Source of the DNA: Streptomyces sp. Edi2
GTDB lineage: Bacteria; Actinomycetota; Actinomycetes; Streptomycetales; Streptomycetaceae
Direction of reading: 5' to 3'
NCBI RefSeq assembly: GCF_040253635.1
Contig: NZ_JBEJGX010000003.1
Coordinates: 3,348,001 to 3,412,000, forward strand
DNA: 64,000 bases
Positions 38,501 to 48,145 of the stretch are shown piece after piece (positions within the stretch are counted from its first letter, which is position 1; every line of letters starts with the position of its first letter). Made by a program: the position numbers and the translations under genes. A model generated the notes under the pieces. The model searched no databases. It was not told where the DNA came from and was given only the letters and a program-made list of their open reading frames with translations.

Positions 38501-39290
38501 CAAGCGGATCGGTGCCGATCTGGCCGGGACGCTGTGCGCGGGGCTGGCGCATCTGGCGCCGCGGCCGCGGGTCAGCCGGCAGTGGAGCGTGCTGCTGTCG
38601 CCGAACGCGCACAGCACCCCGGTGCTGCGTTCCGCGCTCGGCTACTCCGGGCGGCTGCTGGAGACCGGGCTGCCGCGCACCGACGCCTTCTTCGCCGCGG
38701 ACCGTGATCTGCGGGCGGCCGCGGTCCGTGAGCGCCTGGGCATCGAGCCGGGCAGGAAGGTGGTGCTGTACGCGCCGACGCCGCGCGACGATCTGGCCTA
38801 CGACGCGGGCCACCACCGGCTGCATCTGCCGCTCGATCTGGAGCTGGCGCGGCGGGAGCTGGCGGACGACCATGTGCTGCTGGTGCGCTCCCATCCGCTG
38901 GTCGCCGACCGGCTGCCCGCCCACCACGCGCCGTTCGCCCTGGACGTGTCCGCGCACCCGGACGCCACGGAACTGCTGCTGGCCGCGGACGTCCTGGTCA
39001 CCGACTACTCGTCGCTGGCCGCCGACTTCGCCAACACCGGACGTCCGATGCTCTTTCTGACACCGGATCTGCCGCACTACCGCGACACGCTGCGCGGTTT
39101 CACCCTCGACTTCGAGGCCCGGGTGCCGGGTCCGCTGCTCACCTCGACCGGTGAACTGGTCGACGCGCTGGGCGACTTGGAGGAGATCGCCGCCGCGGGG
39201 GCGGATGCGTACGCGGATTTCCGGGAAGCGTTCTGTCACCGGGACGACGGGGGTGCGGCCGGCCGGGTCGCGGATCTGATGGAGCGGTGA
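35547..39290 (+). CDS. Bifunctional GT2 glycosyltransferase / TagF-like CDP-glycerol glycerophosphotransferase
   Basis: 1,247 residues. The N terminus is a GT-A family 2 enzyme (TVVVPVHRIEGSERNVEECL, VMVDDG, then FLDADD near 110). A central beta-rich part follows. Residues about 590-645 are a Gly-Thr then Ala-Pro linker. The C-terminal 400 residues are a GT-B CDP-glycerol transferase (YSSFGGRAYGDSPRA, IIQTWHGTPLKRIG, VVLYAPTPRD, DVLVTDYSSLAADFA). Role: polymerising poly(glycerol phosphate)-type wall teichoic acid at the membrane and adding or linking sugars (family knowledge plus inference). The linker is coded by seven GGAACG hexamers. Confidence 0.88.
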   Translation: MKPRLTVVVPVHRIEGSERNVEECLESVAAQTLTGLDVVMVDDGPPADGGGDATAARGGPAALARRFAERDPRFRIVHHPGCPPAPGCGALRNTGARHAYPHTGYLAFLDADDVLLPRAYEDLVGLLDRSGADLATGNVYRLGAAGRSQSARHPAARATALRTRLRDDLTLLSDDFARNKVFRRTFWDKHRFAFPEGELCHDAAVTLPALFLADAVDVLREHVCYWRLPEGPDRHLRPDARGVRDRFAAVAGIRRFLADPAHARLRAYQRDYDRAQLTDGLLDLVEALPAAAPECRTAFLDCARDFLSGVDPRLFPTLPVELRMRWYLIRAGRLADLLTLLTHEARNPAGFAVAGPPLRKRAVLPLTPPLELPPGVTRLDRADFPVRARVREAEWRGGVLVLRGYAYIRNLDAATRHGYLRTAVLSCGRRRILLPLRPVAMPEATAESGQELHCYDWSGFELRLDPARLRKGGRWEENDWSVGVLLASAGVVRAAALHAAETGSGAAPCARELPGDGAGAVRITPWYPDGRLRLSVARPTHRLTGHRAAAAGALDLTVTTPGPPPAALRLTHQGTGTVVSFPVETEPPAGTGTGTGTGTGTGTETAPGTGTEQANEAPHAAPRAAPRTTPGAAPGAAPGAALRATSPPLTFRIRLDALAAARPPRDGAPRAIPPAHTESWAAEVVLPDGGTGPIACAPGLAPAAHPLPHGRELVVAAGPAGNLVLHDRTPQPYLDRAMWRTDGTLLVTGGLPDAAPHATELVLKHGAHAAELAFPTVHDEGRFHGSLPLGALPSLAGPLPLREGRWTLHLREQGAPGSALDAPVRALPSLLGGLPATRTVRGKPLTLDRHRHDEALVVAGPALPATDRGPYRRRVLREQHYALHRSRPLRDTVLYSSFGGRAYGDSPRAVHEELVRRGMDVEHLWAVRDAQTAVPETARAVLVGSAEWHGALAHSRWVVTNTHLPRWFTRRGGQRIIQTWHGTPLKRIGADLAGTLCAGLAHLAPRPRVSRQWSVLLSPNAHSTPVLRSALGYSGRLLETGLPRTDAFFAADRDLRAAAVRERLGIEPGRKVVLYAPTPRDDLAYDAGHHRLHLPLDLELARRELADDHVLLVRSHPLVADRLPAHHAPFALDVSAHPDATELLLAADVLVTDYSSLAADFANTGRPMLFLTPDLPHYRDTLRGFTLDFEARVPGPLLTSTGELVDALGDLEEIAAAGADAYADFREAFCHRDDGGAAGRVADLMER
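37315..37362. repeat. GGAACG hexanucleotide microsatellite in the fusion linker
   Basis: Seven perfect GGAACG units (37315-37356) followed by one variant. Each unit adds two residues (Gly-Thr), so slippage changes linker length without breaking the frame. Confidence 0.95.
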
Positions 39291-39521
39291 CCGGGGCCGG
39301 TCCGTCGCAAGGTGGTGGGATGCGGATCAACATCGTGCGGCACTCGCGTCGTTACAGCATGTGCAGGCGCCCTTACGGGTCTGTACACCCCCGGGCCCCC
39401 GGTTCCCGACCGTAAGAAGACGGCAAGAGGGCGGGAAAAGGGGAGCAAGGGGTGCAACCGCTCGACGGGATTCGCCCTCTGAACCATCGGAAACAGGTTC
39501 GGAACCCGCTCGCGCCAAGAG

Positions 39522-41207
39522 ATGCTGTCGACACGAAATGTAGATTCAGTGACTGTGAAAGAAGCCCTCGATCCGCTGACGGGGCCCACCATCACGCCTT
39601 CCGCTCAGGTCAGCATCGTCGTCATCGCCTTCAACGATGCCGGTCATGTCGGCGATGCGGTGCGCTCCGCGCTCGCTCAGGGACCTCCCGGCGAAACGGT
39701 CACCGAAGTGATCGCGGTGAACGACGCTTCCACCGATGGCACCGGTGCCGCCCTGGACGCCCTCGCCCACGGCGAACCGCGGCTGAAGGTGATCCACCGC
39801 GACACGAACAGCGGCGGCTGCGGCACTCCGCGCAACGACGGTCTGCGGGCCGCCACCGGGCGCTTCGTGATGTTCCTCGACAGCGACGATGTGCTGCCCC
39901 CGGGTGCGGCCCGGGCGCTGCTGGCCGCCGCTGGTGAGCATGACGCCCCGGTCGTGGCCGGCGCCTGCGTGCGGCGTGAGCTGCCCGCGCAGCGCGATGT
40001 TCCCTGGCAGCCGGGCCTCTACCGCGAGACGGCGGTGCACAGCTCCCCCGAGGCCGCCCCGCAGCTGGTCAGGGACACGCTGTGCGTCAACAAGCTCTAC
40101 GAGCGGGCGTTCCTCGACAAGCACGCCATCACCTTCCCCGAGGGCCGCTTCACCTACGAGGACTTCGTGTTCACGGCGCGGGTGCTGGCCGCCGCCCCGC
40201 GCCTCGTGACGATCCCCGACCAGGTCTACATCTGGCATGTGCGCCGCTCGGCCGCCCGGCAGTCGATCTCGCTGGACCGCAATGACGTCGCCAACTGGCA
40301 GGCGCGGATCGCGGCGCACCGCGCCAGCGTGCAGATCTTCCTGGACGCCGGGCACGAGGCGCTGTCGCACGCCGCGGCCACCAAGTTCCTCGACCACGAT
40401 CTGCGGATGTACGTCCGTGAGCTGCACACCCGCGGCGCGGATTACCGCGCCGAGTGGTGGCGGCTGACCCGCGACTACCTGGCGGGTTTCGACGAGGCGG
40501 ATCTGCGCGCGGCGCGTGCCCCGGCGCGTTGGCTGGCCCGGGTGGTGCTGGCCTCGCCGGCCCCCCGGGACCTGGAGCGGCTGACGCAGCTGGCGGCCCG
40601 GCCCGGCCGGCTGCTGCCGCCGTACGCGGAGGCCGGCGGCCGCGCGGTGTGGTCGGCGGACCTGCCCGAGGTCGTGCTGGACGCGATGGGCACCAAGCCG
40701 ATGCACCGGCTGCCGGTGACCATAGATGCCGAACCGTCCCCCGGCGGTCCCGGTGTGCTGCGGCTGCGGGTGCACGATCTGTACGGGCGGCTGGCCGCTT
40801 CCGGGCCGGAGAGCATCGACATCGAGCTGCGGCGGCGGCGGGACGACCGGCGCGGCCCGGTCCACACCGCCGCCCTCACCCCGGCCCCGGCCGTCGGCGG
40901 GTCCCAGGCCTGCTGGACCGCCGAGGTCGTCCTGGATCTCGCGGCGCTGGCCGAGCGGGGCGGCCCGCACTGCGCCGACCCCGAGCCGTGGGACCTGATG
41001 GCGCAGGTCAGCTGCGCGGACGGGGCGGGTTTCCGTGCGGCGCTGCGGGCCCTGGGCCCGGGGCTGCGCCGCCAGGTGCTGCCGAGCCGCCGTCATGCCG
41101 TGCTGCTGGTGCAGCCGTATGCGACGACCGGCGGCGCCCTGTCCCTGCGGGTCGCCTCGGGCCTGCGCAGCGTGTGGCGGATCGCCGCCCGGCGGCTGCG
41201 CGGCTGA
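39522..41207 (+). CDS. TarS-like GT2 glycosyltransferase
   Basis: 561 residues. GT-A domain: VSIVVIAFNDAGHVGDAV, VNDASTDGTG, RNDGLRAATGRFVMFLDSDD (the metal-binding DSD), then NKLYERAFLDKHAITFPEG and YEDFVF. The C-terminal 230 residues are beta-rich, like the trimerisation/substrate region of wall teichoic acid glycosyltransferases. Likely adds sugars to the wall polymer. ATG 39522 is used; GTG 39552 is an alternative. It resembles the GT2 part of the preceding fusion, suggesting paralogy. Confidence 0.82.
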   Translation: MLSTRNVDSVTVKEALDPLTGPTITPSAQVSIVVIAFNDAGHVGDAVRSALAQGPPGETVTEVIAVNDASTDGTGAALDALAHGEPRLKVIHRDTNSGGCGTPRNDGLRAATGRFVMFLDSDDVLPPGAARALLAAAGEHDAPVVAGACVRRELPAQRDVPWQPGLYRETAVHSSPEAAPQLVRDTLCVNKLYERAFLDKHAITFPEGRFTYEDFVFTARVLAAAPRLVTIPDQVYIWHVRRSAARQSISLDRNDVANWQARIAAHRASVQIFLDAGHEALSHAAATKFLDHDLRMYVRELHTRGADYRAEWWRLTRDYLAGFDEADLRAARAPARWLARVVLASPAPRDLERLTQLAARPGRLLPPYAEAGGRAVWSADLPEVVLDAMGTKPMHRLPVTIDAEPSPGGPGVLRLRVHDLYGRLAASGPESIDIELRRRRDDRRGPVHTAALTPAPAVGGSQACWTAEVVLDLAALAERGGPHCADPEPWDLMAQVSCADGAGFRAALRALGPGLRRQVLPSRRHAVLLVQPYATTGGALSLRVASGLRSVWRIAARRLRG

Positions 41208-41261
41208 GCCGCCCCGGTTCTTTGTCCCCGCACTCCTCTACCCCGACCTAGGATGGGCACT

Positions 41262-42239
<978 letters not shown>

Positions 42240-42246
42240 GCGCGGG

Positions 42247-42276
42247 CCGCGGGCCCCGGCCGGCCGGGGCCCGCGG
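42247..42276. terminator. Perfect 30-bp palindrome, terminator
   Basis: CCGCGGGCCCCGGCC followed at once by its complement, between the convergent galE and DUF1876 genes. Confidence 0.8.
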
Positions 42277-42300
42277 ATCGGGTGCCGGGGCGGGCGCGGG

Positions 42301-42573
42301 TCAGGCCAGCATGTGCGAGGTCCGGCCAGAGGCCTCGTCGATCTCGTCGTGCGCCTTGGTCAGCAACTGCATCGCCAGTTCGTTGAGCGCTCTGGCTCCC
42401 GCGACCTCCTCGCCGACCCTCGGTTGGTTGGAGTCGACGGGGTGGCGGCTGGCGTAGCCGTGGGCCCGTACCTCGGTCCCGTCGGGAAGCCGGACGAGGG
42501 CCGCGGCGCGGGTGCGGTGGGTGTCCTCCTCGAATTCCATGTCGACATGCCATCCGACAACGGTCTGCAGCAT
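42301..42573 (-). CDS. DUF1876 domain protein
   Basis: 90 residues. Matches the DUF1876 pattern: WHVDMEFEEDTHRTRAAALV, VRAHGYASRHP, VGEEVAGARALNELA. Cytosolic, no membrane segment. The family is frequent in actinobacteria and, where studied, small and dimeric with no known reaction. ATG 42573 follows GGAGGTGATCGTG. Confidence 0.85.
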   Translation of the reverse strand: MLQTVVGWHVDMEFEEDTHRTRAAALVRLPDGTEVRAHGYASRHPVDSNQPRVGEEVAGARALNELAMQLLTKAHDEIDEASGRTSHMLA

Positions 42574-42651
42574 CACGATCACCTCCGGAGCCCCTGCTTC
42601 CAGCGTGCGCCCGGCGGGCGGCCCTCGCACGGTGTGCCGGGGCGCACGGCA

Positions 42652-42691
42652 GCGCCCGGGGCGGGTCCTTGACCGGATCCGCCCCGGGCGC
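42652..42691. terminator. Terminator of the I36-type gene
   Basis: 13-bp perfect stem GCGCCCGGGGCGG/CCGCCCCGGGCGC extended by four pairs (one GT), loop TTGACC. Confidence 0.8.
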
Positions 42692-42721
42692 GCTCGTGCC
42701 GCCCGGCCTGCTACGGGCCGT

Positions 42722-43105
42722 CTACGGCTGAAGGGTGATCGAGTTGATCGGCGTGAGGTCCTTGTCGATGTAGTAGCCGGGCGAGAGGTAGCCCTGGCAT
42801 CCCGTGCCGTTGTAGCCCGTGCAGGTCCGCATGGTCGCGCCCCCGGACTGGTTGTTGTAGATGCGGTGCGTCCCGACCTGGTTGCTGAGGTTGTGCGCCC
42901 CGTAGCTGTAGTAGAAGAGCGACGGGTGGCCGCCGTTCCATCCGGCGTTCTGCGGATAGATGCAGACCGCGCCGTAGGGGCAGCCCTGGACGGTGCCGCC
43001 CGCCGCGGCCGCGGCCGTTCCTGCCGTCCCGACGACCGCGCCCGCCGGGACGACCAGCGCCGCGACGGCCATGGCCGCCATTCCGGCTCGCTTCCATACG
43101 GACAT
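42722..43105 (-). CDS. Secreted peptidase-inhibitor family I36-like protein
   Basis: 127 residues. Signal peptide (MAAMAVAALVVPAGAVVGTAG, cleaved after an Ala-rich stretch near residue 35) then a beta/gamma-crystallin-like small domain with four Cys (CPYGAVCIY, CTGYNGTGC) and GYLSPGYY, as in the Streptomyces metalloproteinase inhibitor family I36. Secreted and disulfide-bonded. ATG 43105 follows AAGGGGGAACG. Inhibition of a protease is not shown; a structural wall role is possible. Confidence 0.75.
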   Translation of the reverse strand: MSVWKRAGMAAMAVAALVVPAGAVVGTAGTAAAAAGGTVQGCPYGAVCIYPQNAGWNGGHPSLFYYSYGAHNLSNQVGTHRIYNNQSGGATMRTCTGYNGTGCQGYLSPGYYIDKDLTPINSITLQP

Positions 43106-43251
43106 GTGACGTTCCCCCTTGGTCAAATGGCCCCGCGAGATGGTCGTCGCGGGTGCACCTGTACAGGTGCCTGATGGTGGGTCAGCCTCGTCCCGCGGGG
43201 GCGGCACGCACAAGGATTTTCGGCGGTGGCCGAAGGGGTCCGGCGCCGGTG

Positions 43252-45192
43252 TCAGCGGCGCAGGCGGCGCAGCAGCTTCGTGGGGAGGGCGGCTTCGGGC
43301 ACGGTGAGGGTCAGCGGCGTCCGCCCGCCGGCCGTGTGGACCGGCAGGTCACGGCGGAGCGGGCCCGCGGTCACCCGCAGGGACACCTGCCAGGTGCCCG
43401 GGGGGCCGCCGCGCAGCCCGGAGCGCACGGTGTAGTGGTCGCCGGCGCCCCGTTCGACGGTAGTGCGCAGGGCCACGGTGCGGGTCGCGTCGTGGAGGAT
43501 CAGCCGCAGTCCGGCGTCCACGGGGCAGCCGGGCAGGGTGAGGTGCGCGGCGAGGCGGGCCCGGCCCGAGCGGGTGCGGTGTGCCGTGCCGCGCAGGTCG
43601 CCGCCGAGCGGCCGGCGGGCCCCGTCCTTGTCCACGTCGAGGTGGAGATGGCCGTGCGGGACGGAGAGGAAGAGCGCGGCGACGGCCGGGCCCGCCGGGC
43701 CGCGTCCGATGATCCGCGGTGTGCACTCCCGCTCGTTCGGCCCGCCTTCGGGGGCCAGCCAGGCCTCGCGGCGGAAGGCGGGCCCTGTCGCGTCCGCTCC
43801 GCCGTGCGCGGTGACCGCGATCTTGAGGCCCCAGACGCCGTCGGTCAGCGGAGCGCCGTCCGCGGCGGTCGCCGGGTCGACGGCGGCCTGCCAGGTGCCG
43901 TCCGCGTACCGCGCCGGGATGCGGTGGGCGGCGCCGCTGCGCTGCAGCAGGATCTCGACGGTGTCGCCGCCGAGCAGCGGCAGTTCGGCGGTGCCCCACA
44001 GGTGCAGGACGCCGCCGACCCAGCCCCAGCGGATCAGGCGCTGGCGCAGCACCACGCGGTCGGTGAGGTCGTAGCAGGCGTCGGGGAGGGCGTGCTGCGG
44101 GTCGCGGAAGTACGGGTATCCGGCGTAGACGCGGCCGTCGGCGATGCGCGGCGGGCCGGGCTGCCGCTCGGTGTCGGCCCGGACGACGGCGGTCAGCGCT
44201 TCGTCGAGCCCGGCGCGCAGGCAGTGGGCGCGGAGCCGGAGCCGGGGCGGCAGCGCGGCCCGGACCCGGTCGGTGAGGTAGCGCTCGACGAGCGGGCGGG
44301 CGGCCGCGGCCATCCGCTGCCGGTCCGCCTCGTCGCGGGCGAGGTAGGCGGCCCCGAAGGGCATGAGTATCTCGCCGTGGAAGTGCCGGATCATGAGCTT
44401 GTCGCGCTGTTCGCCGGGCGGGACCTCGGCCGCGAGGCCGTCCAGGACGGTGCCGATGTAGTCGAGGTAGTCGCACCAGTCGGTGTCCTGGCGGCTGGCG
44501 TTGCTGTCGTCGTCGCGGCCGTGCAGGTAGTAGCAGTCCTGGTCGGCGAGGACGGAGACGGTTTCGGCGCGCAGCAGGGCGGCGATGCCGAACGGCAGGT
44601 CCTCGCCCAGCAGCCGGCCCTCGACGAAACGCAGCCGGTGCTCTTCGAGGAAGGAGCGGCGGAAGAGCTTGAAGGCGGCCAGGGACCAGTAGACCGGGGA
44701 GTCGAAGACGGAGACCTTGTCGCTGGTGGTGCGCAGGTCGACGGGGGCGGCGCGGCCCTCGGCGCCGACGATCCGGCCGTAGACGACGTCCGAGCCGCAG
44801 CGCTCGGCCATGTGCACGAGACGGTCCAGTGCCCCGGGGCCGAGCCGGTCGTCGGAGTCGAGGAAGAAGACGTAGTCGCCGGTGGCACGGTCCAGCCCGG
44901 TGTTGCGGGGCTTGCCGGGGCCGCCCGAGGCTTCCTGGCGCAGCACGGTCAGGTGGGGGTGCAGGCGGGCCTGTTCGTCCAGCCATGCGGCGCTGCCGTC
45001 GGTGGAGCCGTCATCGACGGCGATCACCTCGATCCGGCGCCGGTCCAGTGTCTGGGCGAAGACCGAGCCGAGGCTGCGGTCGAGGTAGCGCAGGGTGTTG
45101 TGCACCGGCACGATCACGGAGACGGTCGGCGTCGCCGTGGCATCCGGTCCGTCGCCGGCCGCGGCCACGAGGTCGTCAGGAACGGGCACCAT
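43252..45192 (-). CDS. TarS-like GT2 glycosyltransferase
   Basis: 646 residues. GT-A domain: VSVIVPVHNTLRYLDRSLGS, VDDGSTDGSAAWL, PGKPRNTGLDRATGDYVFFL with DSDD, then FKLFRRSFLEEHRLRFVEG and GEDLPF. The C-terminal 300 residues are beta-sandwich-like repeats. Candidate wall teichoic acid sugar transferase. It ends RRLRR. ATG 45192 is given, but the next codon GTG 45189 is better placed after GGAGGG. Divergent from the YfhO operon with a 111-bp AT-richer spacer. Confidence 0.82.
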   Translation of the reverse strand: MVPVPDDLVAAAGDGPDATATPTVSVIVPVHNTLRYLDRSLGSVFAQTLDRRRIEVIAVDDGSTDGSAAWLDEQARLHPHLTVLRQEASGGPGKPRNTGLDRATGDYVFFLDSDDRLGPGALDRLVHMAERCGSDVVYGRIVGAEGRAAPVDLRTTSDKVSVFDSPVYWSLAAFKLFRRSFLEEHRLRFVEGRLLGEDLPFGIAALLRAETVSVLADQDCYYLHGRDDDSNASRQDTDWCDYLDYIGTVLDGLAAEVPPGEQRDKLMIRHFHGEILMPFGAAYLARDEADRQRMAAAARPLVERYLTDRVRAALPPRLRLRAHCLRAGLDEALTAVVRADTERQPGPPRIADGRVYAGYPYFRDPQHALPDACYDLTDRVVLRQRLIRWGWVGGVLHLWGTAELPLLGGDTVEILLQRSGAAHRIPARYADGTWQAAVDPATAADGAPLTDGVWGLKIAVTAHGGADATGPAFRREAWLAPEGGPNERECTPRIIGRGPAGPAVAALFLSVPHGHLHLDVDKDGARRPLGGDLRGTAHRTRSGRARLAAHLTLPGCPVDAGLRLILHDATRTVALRTTVERGAGDHYTVRSGLRGGPPGTWQVSLRVTAGPLRRDLPVHTAGGRTPLTLTVPEAALPTKLLRRLRR

Positions 45193-45242
45193 GCCCTCCA
45201 CTCTTTCCGCAATCCCCGAAATGCCGGGCGCCCCAGCCGGGC

Positions 45243-45283
45243 AAAGGGGGTGATTAAGACATATAACGTGGGGTGAACGTTCG
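45243..45283. promoter_or_regulatory. Divergent promoter with possible PhoP-type direct repeat
   Basis: The minus strand reads GTTCACCCCAC followed by GTTATATGTCT, 11-bp units of which only the first fits the PHO-box core GTTCACC well. ACATATAACG gives a possible -10 for either gene. Weak evidence. Confidence 0.3.
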
Positions 45284-45303
45284 CCGATCGTGGAGGAGTA
45301 CCG

Positions 45304-48087
45304 GTGGCTCCGACGCCCGCCACCCCACAAGAGGCGGTCCGGCCGCTGGAGGTTGCCCGGCCTCTTCCCGTAAGTGAACGCCCGGCCACGGCGCGCACCG
45401 CCCCCGGGCAGCGGACGGCACCCTGGCTCGCGGCGGCCCTGTCCATGGGGACGTACTGCCTCGCGCTCACCCTTTACGGCAGCTACCCCTTCGGCCCGCG
45501 CTCACGCGCCGTCAATGACCTGGGCAATCAGTTCGTCCCGTTCCACGCCCGGCTGTGGGACCTGCTGCACGGCACCACCGGCGGCGACCTGTTCTTCAAC
45601 TGGAGCAGCGGCTACGGCGTGCCGTTCCTCGCCGACTTCTTCACGTACCTGATGAACCCCTTCTCCTGGCTCGTCGGGCTCTTCCCCCGGGCGCTGGCCG
45701 ACCTGCCGGTCTTCCTGGTCACCCTGTTCAGCATCGGCCTGGGCGCCGCGCTGATGACCGTCTTCCTCGGGCGGCTGCGGCAGGGCTCCGGTCCGCTGCG
45801 GGCGCTGCTGTCGGTGGGGTACGGGCTGTGCGCCTGGGTGCTGAACGACGGTTTCGCCGACCCGATGTGGATGTGGGGCCTGGTGGCGCTGCCCCTGACC
45901 GGGATCGCCGCGGACTGGTGTCTGCTCCGAACCCGCTGGGTGGCAGGAACGCTGCTGGTCGCCCTCGCCTGGGCGGGCAACTTCTACACGGCCGCGATGG
46001 CGACCCTGGCGATGGCACTGGTGCTGGTGGTGCGGCTGCTGACGGCCGACACGATGCCGTGGCGCGACAGGCTGCGGGCGCTGGCCCGCGCGGCCTCGAT
46101 GGCGACGGCCGGCATTCTGCTCGCCGCGCCCGTGCTGACCGTCACCCTGGAGGCCAGCCGGGCCGCCCAGCCCGCTCCCGCGGTGTCCTACGACGACCGG
46201 CCGGCGCCGCTCGACCAGTGGGCGCAGTTACTGCCCGGCGGGCACCCGGGGACACCGGTCCCCAACATCTCCATCGGGGTCCTCGGGCTGCTGCTGGTGG
46301 CCGCCTTCCCGTTCGTGCGGGCCGTACCGCTCCGGGTGCGCCTGGGCTGGTGCGCCCTGGCGGCGGGCGTCGCGGCCTCCTTCGTCCAGGAGCCGACGAT
46401 CCTGCTGTGGCACGGTTTCGCGCTGCCGAACGGCAGTCCGTACCGCGCCGCCTTCGTGCTCAGCGGCATCCTCGTGATGATCGCCTGGCTGGCGCTGGCG
46501 CACCGTCCGCGCCCCCGGGAGCTGGCGGCGGGCGCGGCGGCGGTCGCGCTGCTCGCCTGGCTCAGCCGCGACCGGGGCGCGGTGGGCGCCGACACCTGGA
46601 TCCTGGTGGCCGGCGGCGGTGTGCCGGCCCTCCTGGGGCTGGCCGCGCTCGGCAGGTCGCGCACCGCCCGCACCCGGGCCGCCGCCACCGCCGCGCTGGC
46701 GGTCACGGTCCTGCTGGGCTCGGCGTACACGGCGCTGTCGGCGTCCGCGGCGCGGGGCGCGATTGCCTGGTTCCAGCCCAAGATCACGTTTTCCGGCCCG
46801 TCGCTGACCGCCCGGGACGGGCTGCTGGCCCGCGCCGACTGGCCGCGCAGCCGCACCGACCCCGGCCCGCACGAGTTCGCCAACAACGACCCGCTGCTGA
46901 TCGGCGGCGAGGGCGGCTCGTACTACAGCAGCTTCACGCCCGCGGTCACCGCCCGCACCCTGCGAAGCCTGGGCGCCGGCTGGTACATGAGGGGCCGTCA
47001 CACCCTCAGTTTCGAGGACCCGGTGGGCCGGGCGCTCATGGGCGTCGGCAGCTATCTGTCCCCGGTGCCGGAGCGGCGCGCCCTGTTCACCCCGCATCCG
47101 GCGCGCCCGGCACCGCTGGTGACCGTACGGGACACCCTCCCGCGCCCCGCCGGCAAGGAGACCGTGTTCGCCCGCCAGGAGCGGGTGCTGGGCTCGGCCG
47201 TGTACGAGGTGCCGGCCCTGACGCCCACCGCGGGCGAGACCCCGCTGCGCGACCGTGACGGCTGGCTGCTGCCCGGCGCGCGGCGGCCGGCCACGGGGGC
47301 GACGGGGGCGACGGGCGGGGGTGCGAAGGGCGCGGGCCCTGGCAGCGGGGGCACGAAGGGCACGGGTGCGCACGGCGGGGACCCGGACAGCAGGGGCGCG
47401 AACGGCACGGGCACGAACGGCGGGGGCCCGGAGGGCACGGGCGAGACCGGCGCCGGGACCACCTTCACCGTGCGGTGCACCCCGGGCAGCACCGTCCTGT
47501 GGTACGCCCCCTGGTTCTCCGGGGAGGTCAGCGGCCTGGGCCTGCGCACCACGGGGGCCGGCAGTCAGGACGTCACCGCGAATCCGCTGCGGGTCCTGGG
47601 CCGGGTGCCCGCGGACGGCACGGTGGCGGTGCGCTTCACCGGCCGGGGCCGGCAGCACCTCCCGGAGCGGCCGATCGGCTGCCTGTCCGGGCGCCGGCTG
47701 GCGGCGGCGGTGCACGCGCTGCGCGCCCGGGGCCCGCTGGAACTGGCCGCCGGCGGCCACCGGCTGACGGCCCGGCTGCGCCCGGGCAGCAAGGGCAGCG
47801 CGGTGCTGGCGCTCCCCGCCGTCCCGGGCTGGGGCTGTTCGGTGGACGGCGGACCGCTGCACGCGCCGCACTCGTTCGGCGGTCTGCCGGCCGTCCCGCT
47901 GGGCCCGGGCGCCACCCGGCTGTCCTGCTCCTACCTGCCGCCGGGCCTGCACACGGGCCTCGCGGTGGGCGGCGCGGCGGCGCTGGCGATTGCCGGGGTG
48001 GCGGTTTCCGGCACCACACGTGGCCGGCGGTGGCTCCGCCTCACCACGCCACGCCGGACACCTCATGACAAACCAACAGATTTGTAG
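45304..48087 (+). CDS. YfhO-family polytopic membrane glycosyltransferase
   Basis: 927 residues. About 12-13 transmembrane helices in residues 40-490 with a GT-C-like first outside loop (NDLGNQFVPFHARLWDLL, FFNWSSGYGVPFLADF), then a roughly 400-residue extracellular domain with a Gly/Thr linker (residues about 664-720) and a final helix. YfhO proteins transfer a sugar from a polyprenyl-phosphate carrier to (lipo)teichoic acid outside the cell (shown for Bacillus with CsbB). The start is GTG 45304 with GGAGGAG. Codon 309 is a TTA (46228-46230), which in Streptomyces needs the bldA tRNA. Confidence 0.88.
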   Translation: MAPTPATPQEAVRPLEVARPLPVSERPATARTAPGQRTAPWLAAALSMGTYCLALTLYGSYPFGPRSRAVNDLGNQFVPFHARLWDLLHGTTGGDLFFNWSSGYGVPFLADFFTYLMNPFSWLVGLFPRALADLPVFLVTLFSIGLGAALMTVFLGRLRQGSGPLRALLSVGYGLCAWVLNDGFADPMWMWGLVALPLTGIAADWCLLRTRWVAGTLLVALAWAGNFYTAAMATLAMALVLVVRLLTADTMPWRDRLRALARAASMATAGILLAAPVLTVTLEASRAAQPAPAVSYDDRPAPLDQWAQLLPGGHPGTPVPNISIGVLGLLLVAAFPFVRAVPLRVRLGWCALAAGVAASFVQEPTILLWHGFALPNGSPYRAAFVLSGILVMIAWLALAHRPRPRELAAGAAAVALLAWLSRDRGAVGADTWILVAGGGVPALLGLAALGRSRTARTRAAATAALAVTVLLGSAYTALSASAARGAIAWFQPKITFSGPSLTARDGLLARADWPRSRTDPGPHEFANNDPLLIGGEGGSYYSSFTPAVTARTLRSLGAGWYMRGRHTLSFEDPVGRALMGVGSYLSPVPERRALFTPHPARPAPLVTVRDTLPRPAGKETVFARQERVLGSAVYEVPALTPTAGETPLRDRDGWLLPGARRPATGATGATGGGAKGAGPGSGGTKGTGAHGGDPDSRGANGTGTNGGGPEGTGETGAGTTFTVRCTPGSTVLWYAPWFSGEVSGLGLRTTGAGSQDVTANPLRVLGRVPADGTVAVRFTGRGRQHLPERPIGCLSGRRLAAAVHALRARGPLELAAGGHRLTARLRPGSKGSAVLALPAVPGWGCSVDGGPLHAPHSFGGLPAVPLGPGATRLSCSYLPPGLHTGLAVGGAAALAIAGVAVSGTTRGRRWLRLTTPRRTPHDKPTDL

Positions 48088-48145
48088 AATTACGTTCCGG
48101 GGACGGCGCTTGAGCCGCCCCTGACCCCGGCGAAGAGGCCTGCTC

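Noticed and set aside
35349..39239. 1,296-residue minus-strand open frame
   Set aside because: Antisense shadow of the GT2-TagF fusion; Gln/Arg/Gly-rich with no recognisable family.
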